Both the position numbers and the translations under genes were made by a program. This document shows positions 1-11,274 of a stretch of 64,000 nt of DNA, piece after piece. How positions within the stretch are numbered: position 1 is the stretch's first letter; each line of letters starts with the position of its first letter. The notes beneath the pieces were generated by a model. The model did no database searches and was not told the DNA's origin. It was given only the letters and a program-made list of their open reading frames with translations. This DNA is from Dermacentor variabilis (taxonomy: Eukaryota; Arthropoda; Arachnida; Ixodida; Ixodidae), in contig NC_134574.1 of NCBI RefSeq assembly GCF_050947875.1, positions 103,796,469-103,860,468 of the forward strand, given 5' to 3'.

Positions 1-990
1 TACAATGTAAATATATGGGACAGGGTGAGCCGTTTCAAGCCGATGGAGGAAACGTGGGAGTTCTTCATAATTCGAGGTATCTGAACCTCACTAGTAGTCT
101 TGGCAATGTCCATGGAGGTGTTGCGGGGATGTTGGTGGCTTGGAACGTTGCACATATAATGCCTGCGTGACATGCAGTTGCTTTAGAAAAACCACAGTCA
201 AGGTAGGTTCTTGGAAGTGTTGACAAAGGATGGTGTGAGCGTCTGGTCAGCAGGCGAAGATAGGTTCGCACAGGTTCACAAGACCTGTATATGTCAATTG
301 GACAAGCCCGTGCTTTCGCTACTGTGGCCTTAGTTGACGTGCAGCATGGCAAGCCAAGGCATATACGCAGTGCTTGTGTCTGAAGGCTCTCCAGCGTGCG
401 TATAGAAGATGATCCCATGTTAGATACCACAGGCATGCTGTAGCGTATGTAGCCCACAAAAAGTGCCTGGTACCCTTGGAGCAAACTTCGCTCAGAGTGG
501 TCCCATCTCAGTCCTGATATTACACGAAGAATGTGTATGAAGTTGGTCAGTTTCGCCCTAAGCGCAGTAACGTGTTTGGTCCAAGAAAGATTGCAATCTA
601 TTATCACGCAAAGAATTCAGTGGTGAGTGACTAAAGGGAGCACCGTTCTGTCGACAACAATTGGATATTGTGACATTGATTTGTGCGTGAATGCCAACAC
701 TGCACATTTAGTTGCTGAAAGTTACACGCCTCTACGGCGCAAGTACTTTGCCGTGATGGTAGCCGCATGTTGAAGCCTTGCACACACTTGTGGGCGTGTG
801 ACCCCAGATGACCAGATACAGATATCATCCGCGTACGTGCTGATAGGCGTTGTTTCAGGTAGCTCATCTGCAAGGCCCACCAGTATGACATTGAACAATA
901 TTGGGCTAACGACGCCACCCTGCGGAACACCCCTGCGAACTTCATGTCTATCAGTCTCACCATCCGAAGTGGACACGCTTATAATTCATA
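1..990 (-). mobile_element. I-type LINE fragment, reverse transcriptase and thumb region
   Basis: Reverse-strand remnant of a non-LTR retrotransposon polymerase. Translation of about 976-722 shows RT motif B (RRGVPQGGVVSPILFNV) and the catalytic box STYADDICIW. After a frame change near 720-610 the thumb region continues (CNLSWTKHV, then LRICLGLPCCTS) down to about position 65 and, after another frame change, to the window edge. The thumb resembles that of the I-type element at 34848-36488 in this window. The fragment is truncated upstream of motif B near 980-990, it has at least two frameshifts, and its 3' part lies outside the window. It is certainly dead. Assignment to the I group rather than another LINE clade is inference. 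Confidence 0.85.
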
Positions 991-1357
991 TAAGGCTCTA
1001 TGAGGCCTCAAAATTCGAAATATTTGAAGACTATGAACTTCTTCAACATGAACATGACTGGGTATGTGCACATATATAATGCGTGCTTCTGAAGAAAAAA
1101 AAAATGTTCTTTTGACTTTTGGTGGGCATGAACAAGACTGGTGTTAATTAAGGTGGGATTGCACTTGGACCGGGTTTCTTGTCTGTATGCAACTTGTAAC
1201 GTGTCTTTATGCAAGCTGAAGCAACTATATATGTATAGTCTTAAATGGAATTGTAGGTTTAGTTAACCTCTTTCTGTGCGTGACAGTTGGGCATGTTCCT
1301 ACTTCCTACATCTAATTGATAATTATATACATAAAGAAATCTCTGATACGTACACCT
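991..1357. other. Unassigned intergenic sequence
   Basis: AT-rich sequence between the LINE fragment and the repeated segment. No conserved protein motif was seen in any frame. Confidence 0.5.
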
Positions 1358-3005
1358 TTATAATAATAATAATAATAGTGGATGGTTCGGGAGGCTGTGT
1401 AAAAATGTAGAATAAAATTGGCTGGTAAATATAGGAGTCTCAGATAAAATAACGGTATGCAAGCTGCAGAACGTGGTTCCACAAATAAAAATGCGACGGC
1501 GATTGTGTCATATATCACTCTAAAAAAACATTGCATGATATGACAAATTAAGGCATGATATATATAGACATGGCCAAGTTTTAAAATTTTTCTTTGCATG
1601 GTCTATTTCACACTTGCAAAAACCTAAGCAAAAGTGAGGTGTGAAGTACCACGTCTTCTATGCTCTATCACCTAATATATGGTCATTCGATCTGCACCAA
1701 TATTTTCGCAGCCTTGTACTTTATACGCAATCTTATGTGCACTCATATACTCGTCGACACTCACTCACGTTCCTACTCGGCACCCGCTGATAACAACACA
1801 GCACACGCGCTCATACATGTTTTATTTTATTCACGTTTATACCGACACTCTCGTAACGTACGCGCACGCTCGATCGCCGACAGATCTTTTTCTTTTTTTC
1901 CCAAGGAGATGCTGACAGTAGCTCACGTTCATACTCACGTCCACGCACATACTTCGTCACTCACTAATGAAGCAAACGCTCGATTTGAAGCCTGTGAAAT
2001 TAACGAGTAGAACTTGAATGCTGCAGGCACATACCTCGATCGCCGATGGTGCAATAAAATACGAAACCCGACGTTATGTCGCCAGCTTCGTTTTCGAAAG
2101 AAACAGTAACGAGTCAACAAATCTGTGCAGACAGCCGTAATTCGTGACTATCATTTAGTGATTTAATTCACTAAGTACAATATTGACAATTAATGCTTAT
2201 CAATGCAGAACTCGGGAAACGAAGAAAAGCGAAACTAGAGACGTCTGCTCACAGGCGCATTCTTCCCCATGATTTCTCTAGTGCCCCTAGCACTTTCTTA
2301 ACGTGTCAACAACGTTGGCGCCAATCACGCCGGCAACGCCTTCTCTTGCATTCTCTTTTGCCTGTCATTGTCGTTTCATCCTGGGAGCTACTACCTGAAC
2401 ACCCATAGTGCATGATACCGGCTGGTCGCACAGGGAACTTTTGAGAGCCCACAATCGGGATCGAATTTTACAACTCCGCGCTATAGCTGCGGAATGAGTT
2501 GCCAATCGCGATCGAAAGTGCCCAGTACGTGTGAGCGGAATATGAGGAATAGATTTGTAAATTTGACATCGACGATACTGCGCTTGCGTCGCCGTACTGC
2601 CATTGTAATATCAATTGCCACGCTGCTTCAATATATAGAAATACATCGCTGCTTTCGTAAGGTTTTGTTCCGCCCATGACATAAGTATAAGAGCTGTCTG
2701 ATGACATAAAACAAAATTGGTGCCGTTGTGAATGCATTTTTTGTGATAGAAAACACATGCACTGCTCAAAATAACTCGGCAGTGTCTGTTCTGCTGGTAG
2801 GCTGAAGGATTTCTTGAAATATTTTCATCATTGTGTTCTAAATTAATTGGCTATCACATGTAACGTACGACAGACTGCTGGGAGAATCTATATACCTTTT
2901 GATTTCATCGCGCCTGACGGAATAATTTAATCACGGCACCCGATTGAGTGAGAAGCAGCCGGTGTATTGCTGTTAATTTTATTACCACAGCAGCCGAATT
3001 GCCAG
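1358..3005. repeat. 1.65-kb repeated segment, copy 1
   Basis: This block is repeated in the same orientation at 11238-13221 with very high identity by eye. The stretch containing 'gcagccttgtactttatacg' is the same in both. Both copies begin next to an AAT/ATT microsatellite (1358-1376 here) and end at 'gaattgccag'. Similarity falls off sharply on both sides. It could be a duplicated genomic segment that flanks the serpin duplication, or a long non-autonomous element whose reverse strand ends in an (AAT)n tail. The open frames inside (such as 1660-2010) arise from degenerate 'cactcacgttc' sequence and show no protein-level conservation, so I do not call genes. Confidence 0.8.
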
Positions 3006-3684
3006 ATAGTGTTTGAGAGAGCTCACTCTGTCATAGTGTAGGCATGTGTAATGCGCATCGAACTCAAAACGGTACTCGTCAGGAGTTACGGTTCACAAGT
3101 GTGTATAACTTGTTGCAGAAATTTGACGGTTGCTCGATTGTGCCGCCCACGCATTCCATACGTACGTATAGAGACCAGCAGAAATGGCGTGACTCAAGAT
3201 AGCAAAAAGACAGATCGAGGAGTGTCGATCCTTGCGCCCACCACTTCTGAATACACTGCGGAACGTGCCTGTGTCCACAGGGAGCGCAAGCACAAGAGAC
3301 TGAATACGATGTCTCAATACCATTTATTTCGAGGAAACAATTAACTGTAAACTAGTTGTTGGCACTGACTCTAGACTATAAATATCTGCGGAGTCTTTCA
3401 CTTACAGTAAAGCTTTGATTTGGGCGCGTTGGTTCGTAGCTATATATATATATATATATTAAAATGTCCGAGAGGAGTGGGCCCAGTGTACAGTAGAAGA
3501 AATATATTGCAATAAAATCGATTGTGGTGTGGTTTTGTGTTTCCGTGTTTTCGTCTCAGTCGCTCTGCGCCTTTTGAATATATCTGTCATTTTTAGTGCT
3601 TAAATGACAGCAACAAAAATGAATGACAATAGAACAACGCGCACCTTCAGCAGTCATGATGAGGAAATTTTTCAATGAAATTTT
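3006..3684. other. Unassigned sequence with (AT)n run
   Basis: Contains a short AT dinucleotide run at about 3440-3460. The phrase 'gggcgcgttggttcg' at about 3422 resembles the start of Penelope-like repeats seen elsewhere in the window, but this is weak. No credible gene. Confidence 0.4.
3377..3384 (+). promoter_or_regulatory. TATA-box-like motif
   Basis: The motif TATAAATA is followed about 25-30 bases later by a pyrimidine-rich 'tttcactta' stretch, as in an initiator. It lies 2.7 kb upstream of serpin 1's coding exon and could belong to its 5'-UTR exon or to a transposon. It is only a short motif match. Confidence 0.15.
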
Positions 3685-3850
3685 GCCGTTTTACATGCCA
3701 AAACACGATCTACTTTTTGAGAGCGACGTATAGTTGCAGGCTGCAGATTAATTTCTTGGCCACCTGGGGTTCTTTCACGTGCGCTTAATATAAGTAGCGA
3801 ACGTTCTTGCATTTCGCCACAACGAAATGCCTCCACAGCGTCCGGGATCG
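3685..3850 (-). mobile_element. Degenerate Ruka-like SINE
   Basis: Diverged copy of the SINE at 28929-29169. It keeps 'ttttacatgccaaaaca', then 'cacctggggttctttcacgtgc', 'gcatttcgcc', 'cgaaatgc' and 'ccgggatcga' in the same order and spacing. The tRNA-like promoter end is on the right, so the element is on the reverse strand. It is heavily mutated and its ends cannot be fixed. Confidence 0.6.
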
Positions 3851-4114
3851 AAAGCAGATACAGCGGCGAGATTTACAATCAGAGACTGTGTTATAACAAT
3901 AACAATACAAAATGGACAAGAAAGAGGTTTCTCGCTCTTGTCCCACTTCTTGCGTTGTTTTTGTTTTGTTCTAAAACATCATATACCAACTAGCCCAACA
4001 GCAAATATCTCCTGAAGGGCCGATTATTTTCCTTTTTTCACTACTTTTGCAGCTTTAGTTCGCCATGCCTCCGTTATCGCCAGAATCGGCCACTTGCTGC
4101 GAGTGGTGACACAG

Positions 4115-4330
4115 AATCGAACTTTAAACAGCGCCAAAATGCATGGACGTCTGCTTCGAGCCGCATTCTTCCTATAATTTCCCTAGTGTCACTAGCGCGG
4201 GGCGTGCCTGTCCCTAGTGCCGGGCGTGGCTGAAGTTTAATCAAAACCACGTTGGCGGCCGTCTTTTCGGCTTCGCTTGCTCAGCTGCATTTCATTCCGG
4301 GCCCTGCTATCTGAAACCAGCACCAGCTGA
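4115..4330. repeat. Diverged third copy of part of the repeated segment
   Basis: This stretch matches 2230-2405 of copy 1 in order: 'gacgtctgct', 'cgcattcttcc', 'tttccctagtg', 'cgttggcg' and 'gggagctactacctga'-like text. It is much more diverged than the 11.2-kb copy. The adjoining sequence to about 4865 has no recognisable gene. Confidence 0.5.
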
Positions 4331-4875
4331 TCCACCGAAGTGTAGGTGAGGTATACGTGCCCTTGTTGTATTGTGACGTCCACAAAATCGCGCGTGCGTT
4401 GTGAGCGGATCCCGCGCACTGCGCAGTGTACGCTCCCATAACGCTACAAAATTGAGCGAGTGTTCCGCGGATGTGCTGCTGTCAAGACGAAAAATAAGCG
4501 CCCGGGAATGGGCACGGTCGTGTTCTCTCGACATGTAGCAACAGATTTGTTTCGTTAAGATGGTGCCGTTTGAAGGTACCTGCGGATGCTTTAGAGTGCA
4601 ATAAGTTTGACAAGCCGTGCAGTTGGCGAACCAATATAGTAAGAATAAACACATGGCTTAAAACTCCAGGCGAGACTCCTTCTCTGTGCAGTTCGACTAG
4701 CTACTATAGTTCTGAAATATATCGACTGCATTTTTTTTTCGGATGTTGTCTCGAAGTAATTTCTGTATACTCTTTCCCGCCATGCACAGACAAATATAAT
4801 GTAGTGATGCGTATACCATTCTTGCCGCTAGAGTGCAAACGTAGCACTTTTAATTGCCTTGTATTTGCCGCATTG

Positions 4876-5031
<156 letters not shown>

Positions 5032-5059
5032 CATTCATTATAAATAGCATTTGACAACT

Positions 5060-5885
5060 GTGCATATGATAGAACTCTCACTTGAGAGAACTTCAAGGGA
5101 CCCAAGGAAATTTTTCACTTAAATGAAAGTTCACTTAATTGAATGTTCACTAGAATATGAAACAGCATAGGGCAGACGAGTCGAAAGTGTGAAATGGGAC
5201 TTTTAGAGTTATGTATATTCATATATACAAAGTGGCACAGTTACGCTGCTGCCTATCTCATTAAAAAAAAAACACTCATTTTCATTTGCACTGGTGCTCT
5301 TAAAGCGCAGAAGTAAGCTCTCCAGAGAGTCTGTTTTTGTGCACTTCCTCTGGCACAGCTTGTTGCTGAGACACGAAGTCTCGCAACTTTCCAAGGCATC
5401 CTACAGCCTCGGCTAGAGTTACAATATTTGAATCTGCCTCTTCCATTGCGCTTTCCTCGTCACCATCTTCCTTGGGATGAACACTGGAAACAATTTTCAG
5501 ATCTAATAGCTCGGCACAGTTATCGAGCTCCATATCACTGCACAGTCTTCAAACGAAGTGTTACTGTCAACATCCAGCTGGGGACAGACCTCTGTCCACA
5601 TCCTGGGGTCAATCATCTCGTCGCGCTGTTCCTCTTGGTCACTTTCACCACACATGAGGGAGAGGTCGGATTTATGCCAGCAGTTTTTAATTGTAGCTGG
5701 TGTCACTGTTCACCAGGAGACTCAGGTTCATTCATCTGAAATATTTGCTGTCTAGAAATTCATTTAACTGAAAGATTTTTGCATATAATGCATAGGGAAC
5801 CCACTGGGGATATTCTAAATGTTTGTTAGTCTGAAATATTCGTTAAACCGACATTCGTACAACTGAAACTTTACTGTATGTGTAG
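5060..5885 (-). mobile_element. Tigger/pogo-like transposon, internally deleted
   Basis: Reverse-strand frames at 5706-5503 and 5533-5300 resemble the C-terminal part of Tigger/jerky-type DDE transposases (MTPATIKNCWHKSDL, then an acidic tail with DFVSQQQAVPEE). The N-terminal half and most of the DDE core are absent. Flanking both sides are repeats typical of such elements: 'cacttaaatgaaagttcac' on the left and 'cgttaaaccgacattcg' with terminal 'gaaactttactg' next to TA on the right. The right end lies about 240 bp from serpin 1's splice acceptor, so this is an insertion in the presumed 5'-UTR intron or promoter of serpin 1. Family assignment is from memory of motif style. Confidence 0.6.
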
Positions 5886-6121
5886 ATATCAATCAGACGA
5901 AGCTGTAAAGCTTTATTTATATTGATTCTAAACTGAAATTTATCCTAGCTGTTTGCCGCCTCTAAAACAAACGTCTAACCATGGCTACATTTTTTATGTG
6001 TCCAAATGCAACCATTCCACTATTTAAACTACCATTATCCAAACTGCTTGACTGATGTGTGCCACTCTGTGCTGTGTTTTCGCCTGTACCTAATTTAAGC
6101 AGTCCATTGTTTTCATTTTCT

Positions 6122-6123
6122 AG
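6122..6123 (+). promoter_or_regulatory. 3' splice acceptor upstream of serpin 1
   Basis: The sequence 'ttttcattttctag' then G, lying 11 nt before the ATG, is a good acceptor. The equivalent AG is 11 nt before the ATG of serpin 2, and an acceptor lies 29-30 nt before the ATG of serpins 3 and 4. An in-frame TAA occurs just upstream, so the coding region cannot extend through it. Confidence 0.65.
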
Positions 6124-6134
6124 GATACCTCACC

Positions 6135-7280
6135 ATGGCCACATCAACTACAGCAATGCCAGTGGATCTGACTACTCCAATATCTGCCTTCACCATTGAC
6201 CTGTACAAGCAACTTGATTCAGGGAGCGATGGAACAAAGAACGTTGTCTTCTCTCCGTTCAGCATCGCAGCTGCTCTGTCAATGACTCTTGCTGGTGCCA
6301 AGGAGCAGACTGCTACTGAAATCACCAATGTCTTTCGCGTAAATGGTGATGTGATCCACGCACAGTTTTCCGAATTCTTTGCGAAGGTTGAAACTTATGC
6401 ACCTGATGTGATGTTGGATGTTGCGAATCGCCTGTACTCCGAGAAGACGTTCGTAGTCCTGGAAGACTACATTTCCACACTGAAGAAATTTTACAACAGC
6501 ACTGTGATACCTGTCGATTTCAAGAGCAGTGCTGAAGCAGCCAGACTTGCAATAAATGCCTGGGTAGAAGAAACAACTAAGTCAAAAATCAAGGACCTTC
6601 TTCCCAGTGGTGCTGTGGATTCCGACACTGCTCTTGTGTTGATCAATGCCATTTACTTCAAGGGTCTGTGGAAAGATCAGTTCAACCCTAAGGCAACTAC
6701 CCTGCAGGAGTTTCACAGATCCAAAGAAACAGCTAAAGAGGTCCAAATGATGCACAAGCAATCACGCTTTAAGATCAACACCAAATGCACAGACCTGAAT
6801 GCTAATGCAATTGAAATCCCATACAAAGGCGGCAAGACGTCTATGCTGATCCTTCTGCCCCATGAAGTTGACGGCCTTCCAGATCTGGAGGCAACACTTA
6901 CGCCATCAAAGCTGTTGGACGTCTTGAATGGTCTTGATTAGAAAATGGTCGCTCTCAGTCTCCCACGATTTAGAATTGAGTACTGCTTAGACTTAAAGAA
7001 AACGCTTCATGTGATGGGCATAAGAGATTTGTTCACTGACAAGGCAGATCTGTCAGGAATAGATGGGAAAAAAGACCTCATGGTCTCAGCTGCAGTTCAC
7101 AAGGCCTTTGTTGAAGTTAATGAGGAGGGCACAGAGGCAGCAGCTGCTACGGGAATGATGATAACGGTAAAGTGTGCTGTCAGGGCCATTCCATTCTCAG
7201 TTGACCACCCATTCATGTTCTTCATTCGAAGCCATGACCCGGATGTAATTCTTTTTGCAGGCTCTGTACGCAATGTATAG
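6135..7280 (+). pseudogene. Serpin 1, interrupted by one nonsense codon
   Basis: Single-exon serpin reading frame, a serine (or cysteine) protease inhibitor fold, 381 codons long. It is intact except for TAG at 6939-6941. The closest paralogue, serpin 2, has Ser269 (TCG) there, so one C-to-A change explains the break. Both halves are in the same frame and otherwise well conserved: NVVFSPFSI near residue 36, NAIYFKGLW at 171-179, SLPRFRIE after the stop, hinge EEGTEAAAATG and the C-terminal DHPFMFFIRSHDPD box. Translation stopping at the TAG would lose strand s5A, the reactive loop and the C-terminus, and could not inhibit. With the stop ignored, hinge counting gives P1 Lys346 and P1' Cys347. 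There is no signal peptide (start MATSTTAMPVDLTT). The clean state of the rest suggests a very recent break, a polymorphic null allele or a sequencing error. Confidence 0.93.
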
Positions 7281-8846
7281 CAGTTTAATGGAGGTGGATG
7301 TTGAGAAGATTTGTCTGTGATTGTCGGTGCATTATAAGAGCAGTGACTAGACTGTAATATCTTCAAGCAGGGGCACTGTCATCTGCATCATGGAGGGTTC
7401 TGCAGTAGCTCCTCAGCTACAGCTTTCTGGTGCTGAGTGCAGGATCATGGCTTCAATTCCTTTTCATGGAGGCTGCATACTGAACTGGGAAGAATGCAAA
7501 GAACACTTATGTAGCGGGCTTTATGTGCAAGAATGTAAGAAAACACATTCGCACATTCTGTGCAGGAAATCACTGCAGTTGCAGTACTGCAGTTCCTGAA
7601 GTCGACAGCCCTTACTTAGCAACTGCGATTCAGCTGTGCACACCCAAACGCAGCGACATGTGCGTGCAGATTGGCAGCAGTGCCCAGCTAAAGTTTGCCA
7701 TTCTCTCTAGGATAAAACTTTGATGCGTAATCTTCTACACACAGAGCACACAAGGCCAAAACACATCATTCTTTTGTGCACTGTACATAGGAGCCCGTGC
7801 TCTAGCAATAAGTATTTTCTCTCCTCAATTTTCTTTTTATCCCCTGACTTTCTCTCCCTCGCAATGGGTAGCAAACAGGCAGTGTGTCTAGTTGATCTAT
7901 CTGTCTTTTCTTCATCTTTCTTTCTCTCTTTCACCGTCACACGATGAGAAATGACAAGCACTGGTGCAATATGTTTTTGCACGAGCCATAATTGCATACA
8001 CACTACTCCTGCACAAAGTGTTATTGGGGTGCTTCCTGAATGATGCTAGCTTGTTTTATATGTAGTACCATACAGCAGGTGTGATGTTGCGACAGTATAA
8101 TTTTTATGCAATATTTAGCCATTGCAGAGTGTGCATTAGGTAACGAGGTATGGAATGTGTCCCACACACCACTGCATCACGATCTATTAATCCAGGTCTC
8201 TATTTCAATGTCTCAATGTTGTTACTGCTTCTTTATAAAATTGTTACCTTTCATTATACTGCCAATGCATTTGGGTCATTCTGAGTAGGCTTGGGCCGAC
8301 ATCAGTGTCGGTAGCTAATAATATTTGTAGTGCATCCACAGATGACTTGCTTGTGCTTGCATTACTGTAAAGTTCCTTAGCACATGTCTAGAATAAAGTA
8401 AAAAGAAAATGCAGAGTGGGCCATTTTTCCAATTCATGTATTAAAGATGGTAAAAATATAAGTGCATTTCAAATGTTAGTAGTGTATAGGCACCTCTTCC
8501 ATCCAGTGTAAGTTCACTTATTGTGACGAGAATTTCTTTAATTCTTTACTGTTTCAATCGAAAGTCAAGACCAACTGTTCATTTGTCTAGCAGTTGTATG
8601 CTTTCTGCGATGATGTGCTATTTCCAGCAGTTTCCATAATAAAATAATGTTTCAGTGCCTCCATGGGTATAGCTGAAAGCACAAAAAAGGACTGTGATGC
8701 TTAAACCATCAGGCTTTCTTTTGTACCTTAATGCAGGTTCAGAGTGCTGATTTATAGCAGACATGTTCTGAAAACTTGATAGCATCAGTTGTGATGCAGA
8801 TTACCTGTCATTGAAGGGGCGAGCACTTTTTGGGGGTCTCAGTTTA
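7281..8846 (+). other. Probable 3'-UTR region of serpin 1, first part
   Basis: Non-coding sequence that aligns patchily with the region after serpin 2 (for example 'gactgtgatgcttaa' at about 8691 with 'ggctgtgatgcttaa' at about 23878). AATAAA hexamers at about 8393 and 8638 could be polyadenylation sites. Small open frames here are not conserved. Confidence 0.45.
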
Positions 8847-9399
8847 CGAGGGCGAATCAGAAAGTCTAAGCCCCTGTTTTTTTTAGCCAAATTATGGCTG
8901 TAAAAGCGAAGTCAACATGTCCATTCACAGTGTTGGACCTTTCTAGGACCGGCCCGGGTAGCTCCACGGCACGGTGCTGTTGTCATTTGTTGAAGGTGGC
9001 GGTTGTACTTCGCGCATCCACAGCATATGAGCAATGAAGCGTGACTCAATTTCTGTGGAGCTAGGGACGAACTGCCATTGAAATACACAGGGAAATGCAG
9101 CCCGCATATGGGGAAACGTGGCTCGCTTTGAGAAGTTTGAGGTGGTGGCGTTGTGAGTTCGCAGAAGGCTGTGAAGCCAAGACGGCAGTTCGACAGTGGT
9201 TCCACAGTCAGCCGGACGAATTCTACCAAAGGGGCATCTCAAATTTAGGGCTGCGATGGGACAAATGCTCAACTGATGTGGGAACCACATGGAAAAATGG
9301 TGCAAAGTACGTAGAATAGTACGTATATCTGTAATTACTTGTCTATACCTTAATTTGGCTAATATAAAATAGGGGCAAAGGCTTTCTGATTCATCCTCG
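8847..9399 (+). mobile_element. Mariner deletion derivative with TA target duplication
   Basis: A 553-bp element flanked by TA (8845-8846 and 9400-9401). The terminal inverted repeats are about 45 bp: the left starts CGAGGGCGAATCAGAAAG and the right reverse-complements to CGAGGATGAATCAGAAAG. Both run on to a G/C-rich 'gcccct' and then 'ttagccaaatta'. Inside are a helix-turn-helix-like N-terminal piece (IEIHREMQPAYGETW at about 9080-9125) and a C-terminal piece typical of mariner transposases (VRQWFHSQPDEFYQRGI, then LRWDKC). The catalytic middle is deleted, so it could move only with help from elsewhere. It sits inside the 3' region that serpin 1 shares with serpin 2. Confidence 0.85.
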
Positions 9400-9731
9400 T
9401 AAGATGATAATGTACCTGAAAGTCTGGGTCAACAATATTTTGGAGTTGAGCATGCATATTTAACTTAACACCATGTTTTGTGCAGCAGTTTTACATACCT
9501 GTTGTCAACTGTGAATCTCAATACAGGCATGTTATGAAAATGCTTATATAAGGCCGGCTACTTGTTTGGCTGCTGCATGTTGGTTATGTTGCACTGCTGC
9601 TGTTGATGTGCTCCCAACATGTCAGAAATGAGATTCTTTGAGCCATTTTTGTTGTTTGTACTGTTGGGCTATGCTTAAAAATATTTTTATAGTTGACTAT
9701 ACTGTTGCTCTTGCTTTTTTAATCATGACAG

Positions 9732-9737
9732 AATAAA
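9732..9737 (+). terminator. Candidate distal poly(A) signal of serpin 1
   Basis: AATAAA in 'aatcatgacagaataaaatg'. The same context, 'aatcttgacaaaataaagcc', occurs 1.5 kb after serpin 2, which suggests a conserved distal 3' end. Confidence 0.4.
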
Positions 9738-10829
9738 ATGCTTGTTGCTTGTTGATTGCTTTGTGGCATTTACATAAGCAGTGTAGGTGAAAAAAAAAAA
9801 CAATTTACAAATAACAATGTGCAATAATAGCAATATCTTGTACTTTGCTTATTTCCCCTTATCTCAAAGAGCTTTTGAAGACTTTCACTGCTCTACCAAA
9901 CTGACTTAATATTTTTTTGCCGAGTTGCTGAATCTTTCTACTGAAATCCCAAAGAGACAAAAGGGCTACCTCATAGCTGCATTGAGGCTTCTCTGGGCTT
10001 CCTTTCCTCAGTGTAGGACAGCCAACCAGGCTAACTTCCCTGCCTTTCATTTATCATTGTCTCTCTCTTTCTCTGGGGTCCAAAAAATAATCGAAACATT
10101 TTTTATCCCTTTATATCCTGGGGTGTGAAGATGACTTTCATGGACGAATCATTAACCCTACATAGCTGAGTGGATCATTTTTGTCACACTCAGTGTGTCA
10201 CCTCCAAACTCTTGATTTCAAATGATGAACATTAATGTAAAACCCACAATAGTGAATTTTTTATGCTCTGGGGAGCAAGATTTTAGTTAAAGGCAGTTCA
10301 GGAAACCAATTACTAGTTAATTAATTACTATACTTCTTATTTTAAGATTTCATTTTGTTTTTGCACACATGTATTTTGTATGGTCTTAAATAATGGTGAA
10401 CAACTTGTTCTAATTTTACTTCATGTGGAATGAAACATGTTTTGGCTTTGTGATGGGGAAAAGGGAATTATGATCTTCACAGTGCACGAAATGTGGGCAA
10501 CAGAGAATTTAAGTATGACTGATTTACGTCCTTTATTTAATGAATTAGTCATTACTGGTAAGAAATGTTCTAGAAGTAAACCTATGACTGCATGTTTCCT
10601 AGAAGCAGTCGATACTTAAAACATGCAAGAAGTCTCGTGCCTTTTGGTGCATATACAACATCTTGCAAGTGCAAATGAACTGAATAATTACCACTTCACA
10701 AACTGTTGAATCTATGTCATGGCAAGCCCCACATAGTATCACAAGAACATTAATTAATTAATTAATTAATTTAACATACCCTCAGGGCCAAAGGCATTAG
10801 AGAAGAGAGTTGGTTACATGTGAAAGAGA
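9738..10829. other. Unassigned intergenic sequence
   Basis: No gene recognised. A short piece at 10016-10055 ('agccaaccaggctaacttcc', then 'tgcctttca') resembles 49986-50028 and is probably a dispersed tick repeat. A short (TTAA)n run lies at about 10750-10772. Confidence 0.45.
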
Positions 10830-10961
<132 letters not shown>

Positions 10962-11237
10962 TGAACAAACACATAAAACTCTAATTATACAATGTTTATA
11001 TAGCTAAGGCATTCTTGAACAGGTGGTGATTTGTAATGGCAGTTACATACGGAGGAAGGTGATTCCACTACATATTCTGATGTCCGTGATAAGAATGACT
11101 GAAAAAAAGCGTCAGTTTTGCAAAAAGGAATTCAAACTTTTAGTGTGAGTGAGATGAAACATACTGAGAAGGTGATATAAACTCATTGCAGAGCTGAGGA
11201 CAATGAAATATGACATGGAAAGGGCTCAAACGAAATA

Positions 11238-11241
11238 ACTT

Positions 11242-11274
<33 letters not shown>

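Noticed and set aside
1660..2010. 116-codon frame in the repeated segment, with a partner at 11591-11929
   Set aside because: The two copies differ by frameshifting indels and keep no consistent protein, so the similarity is at DNA level only.
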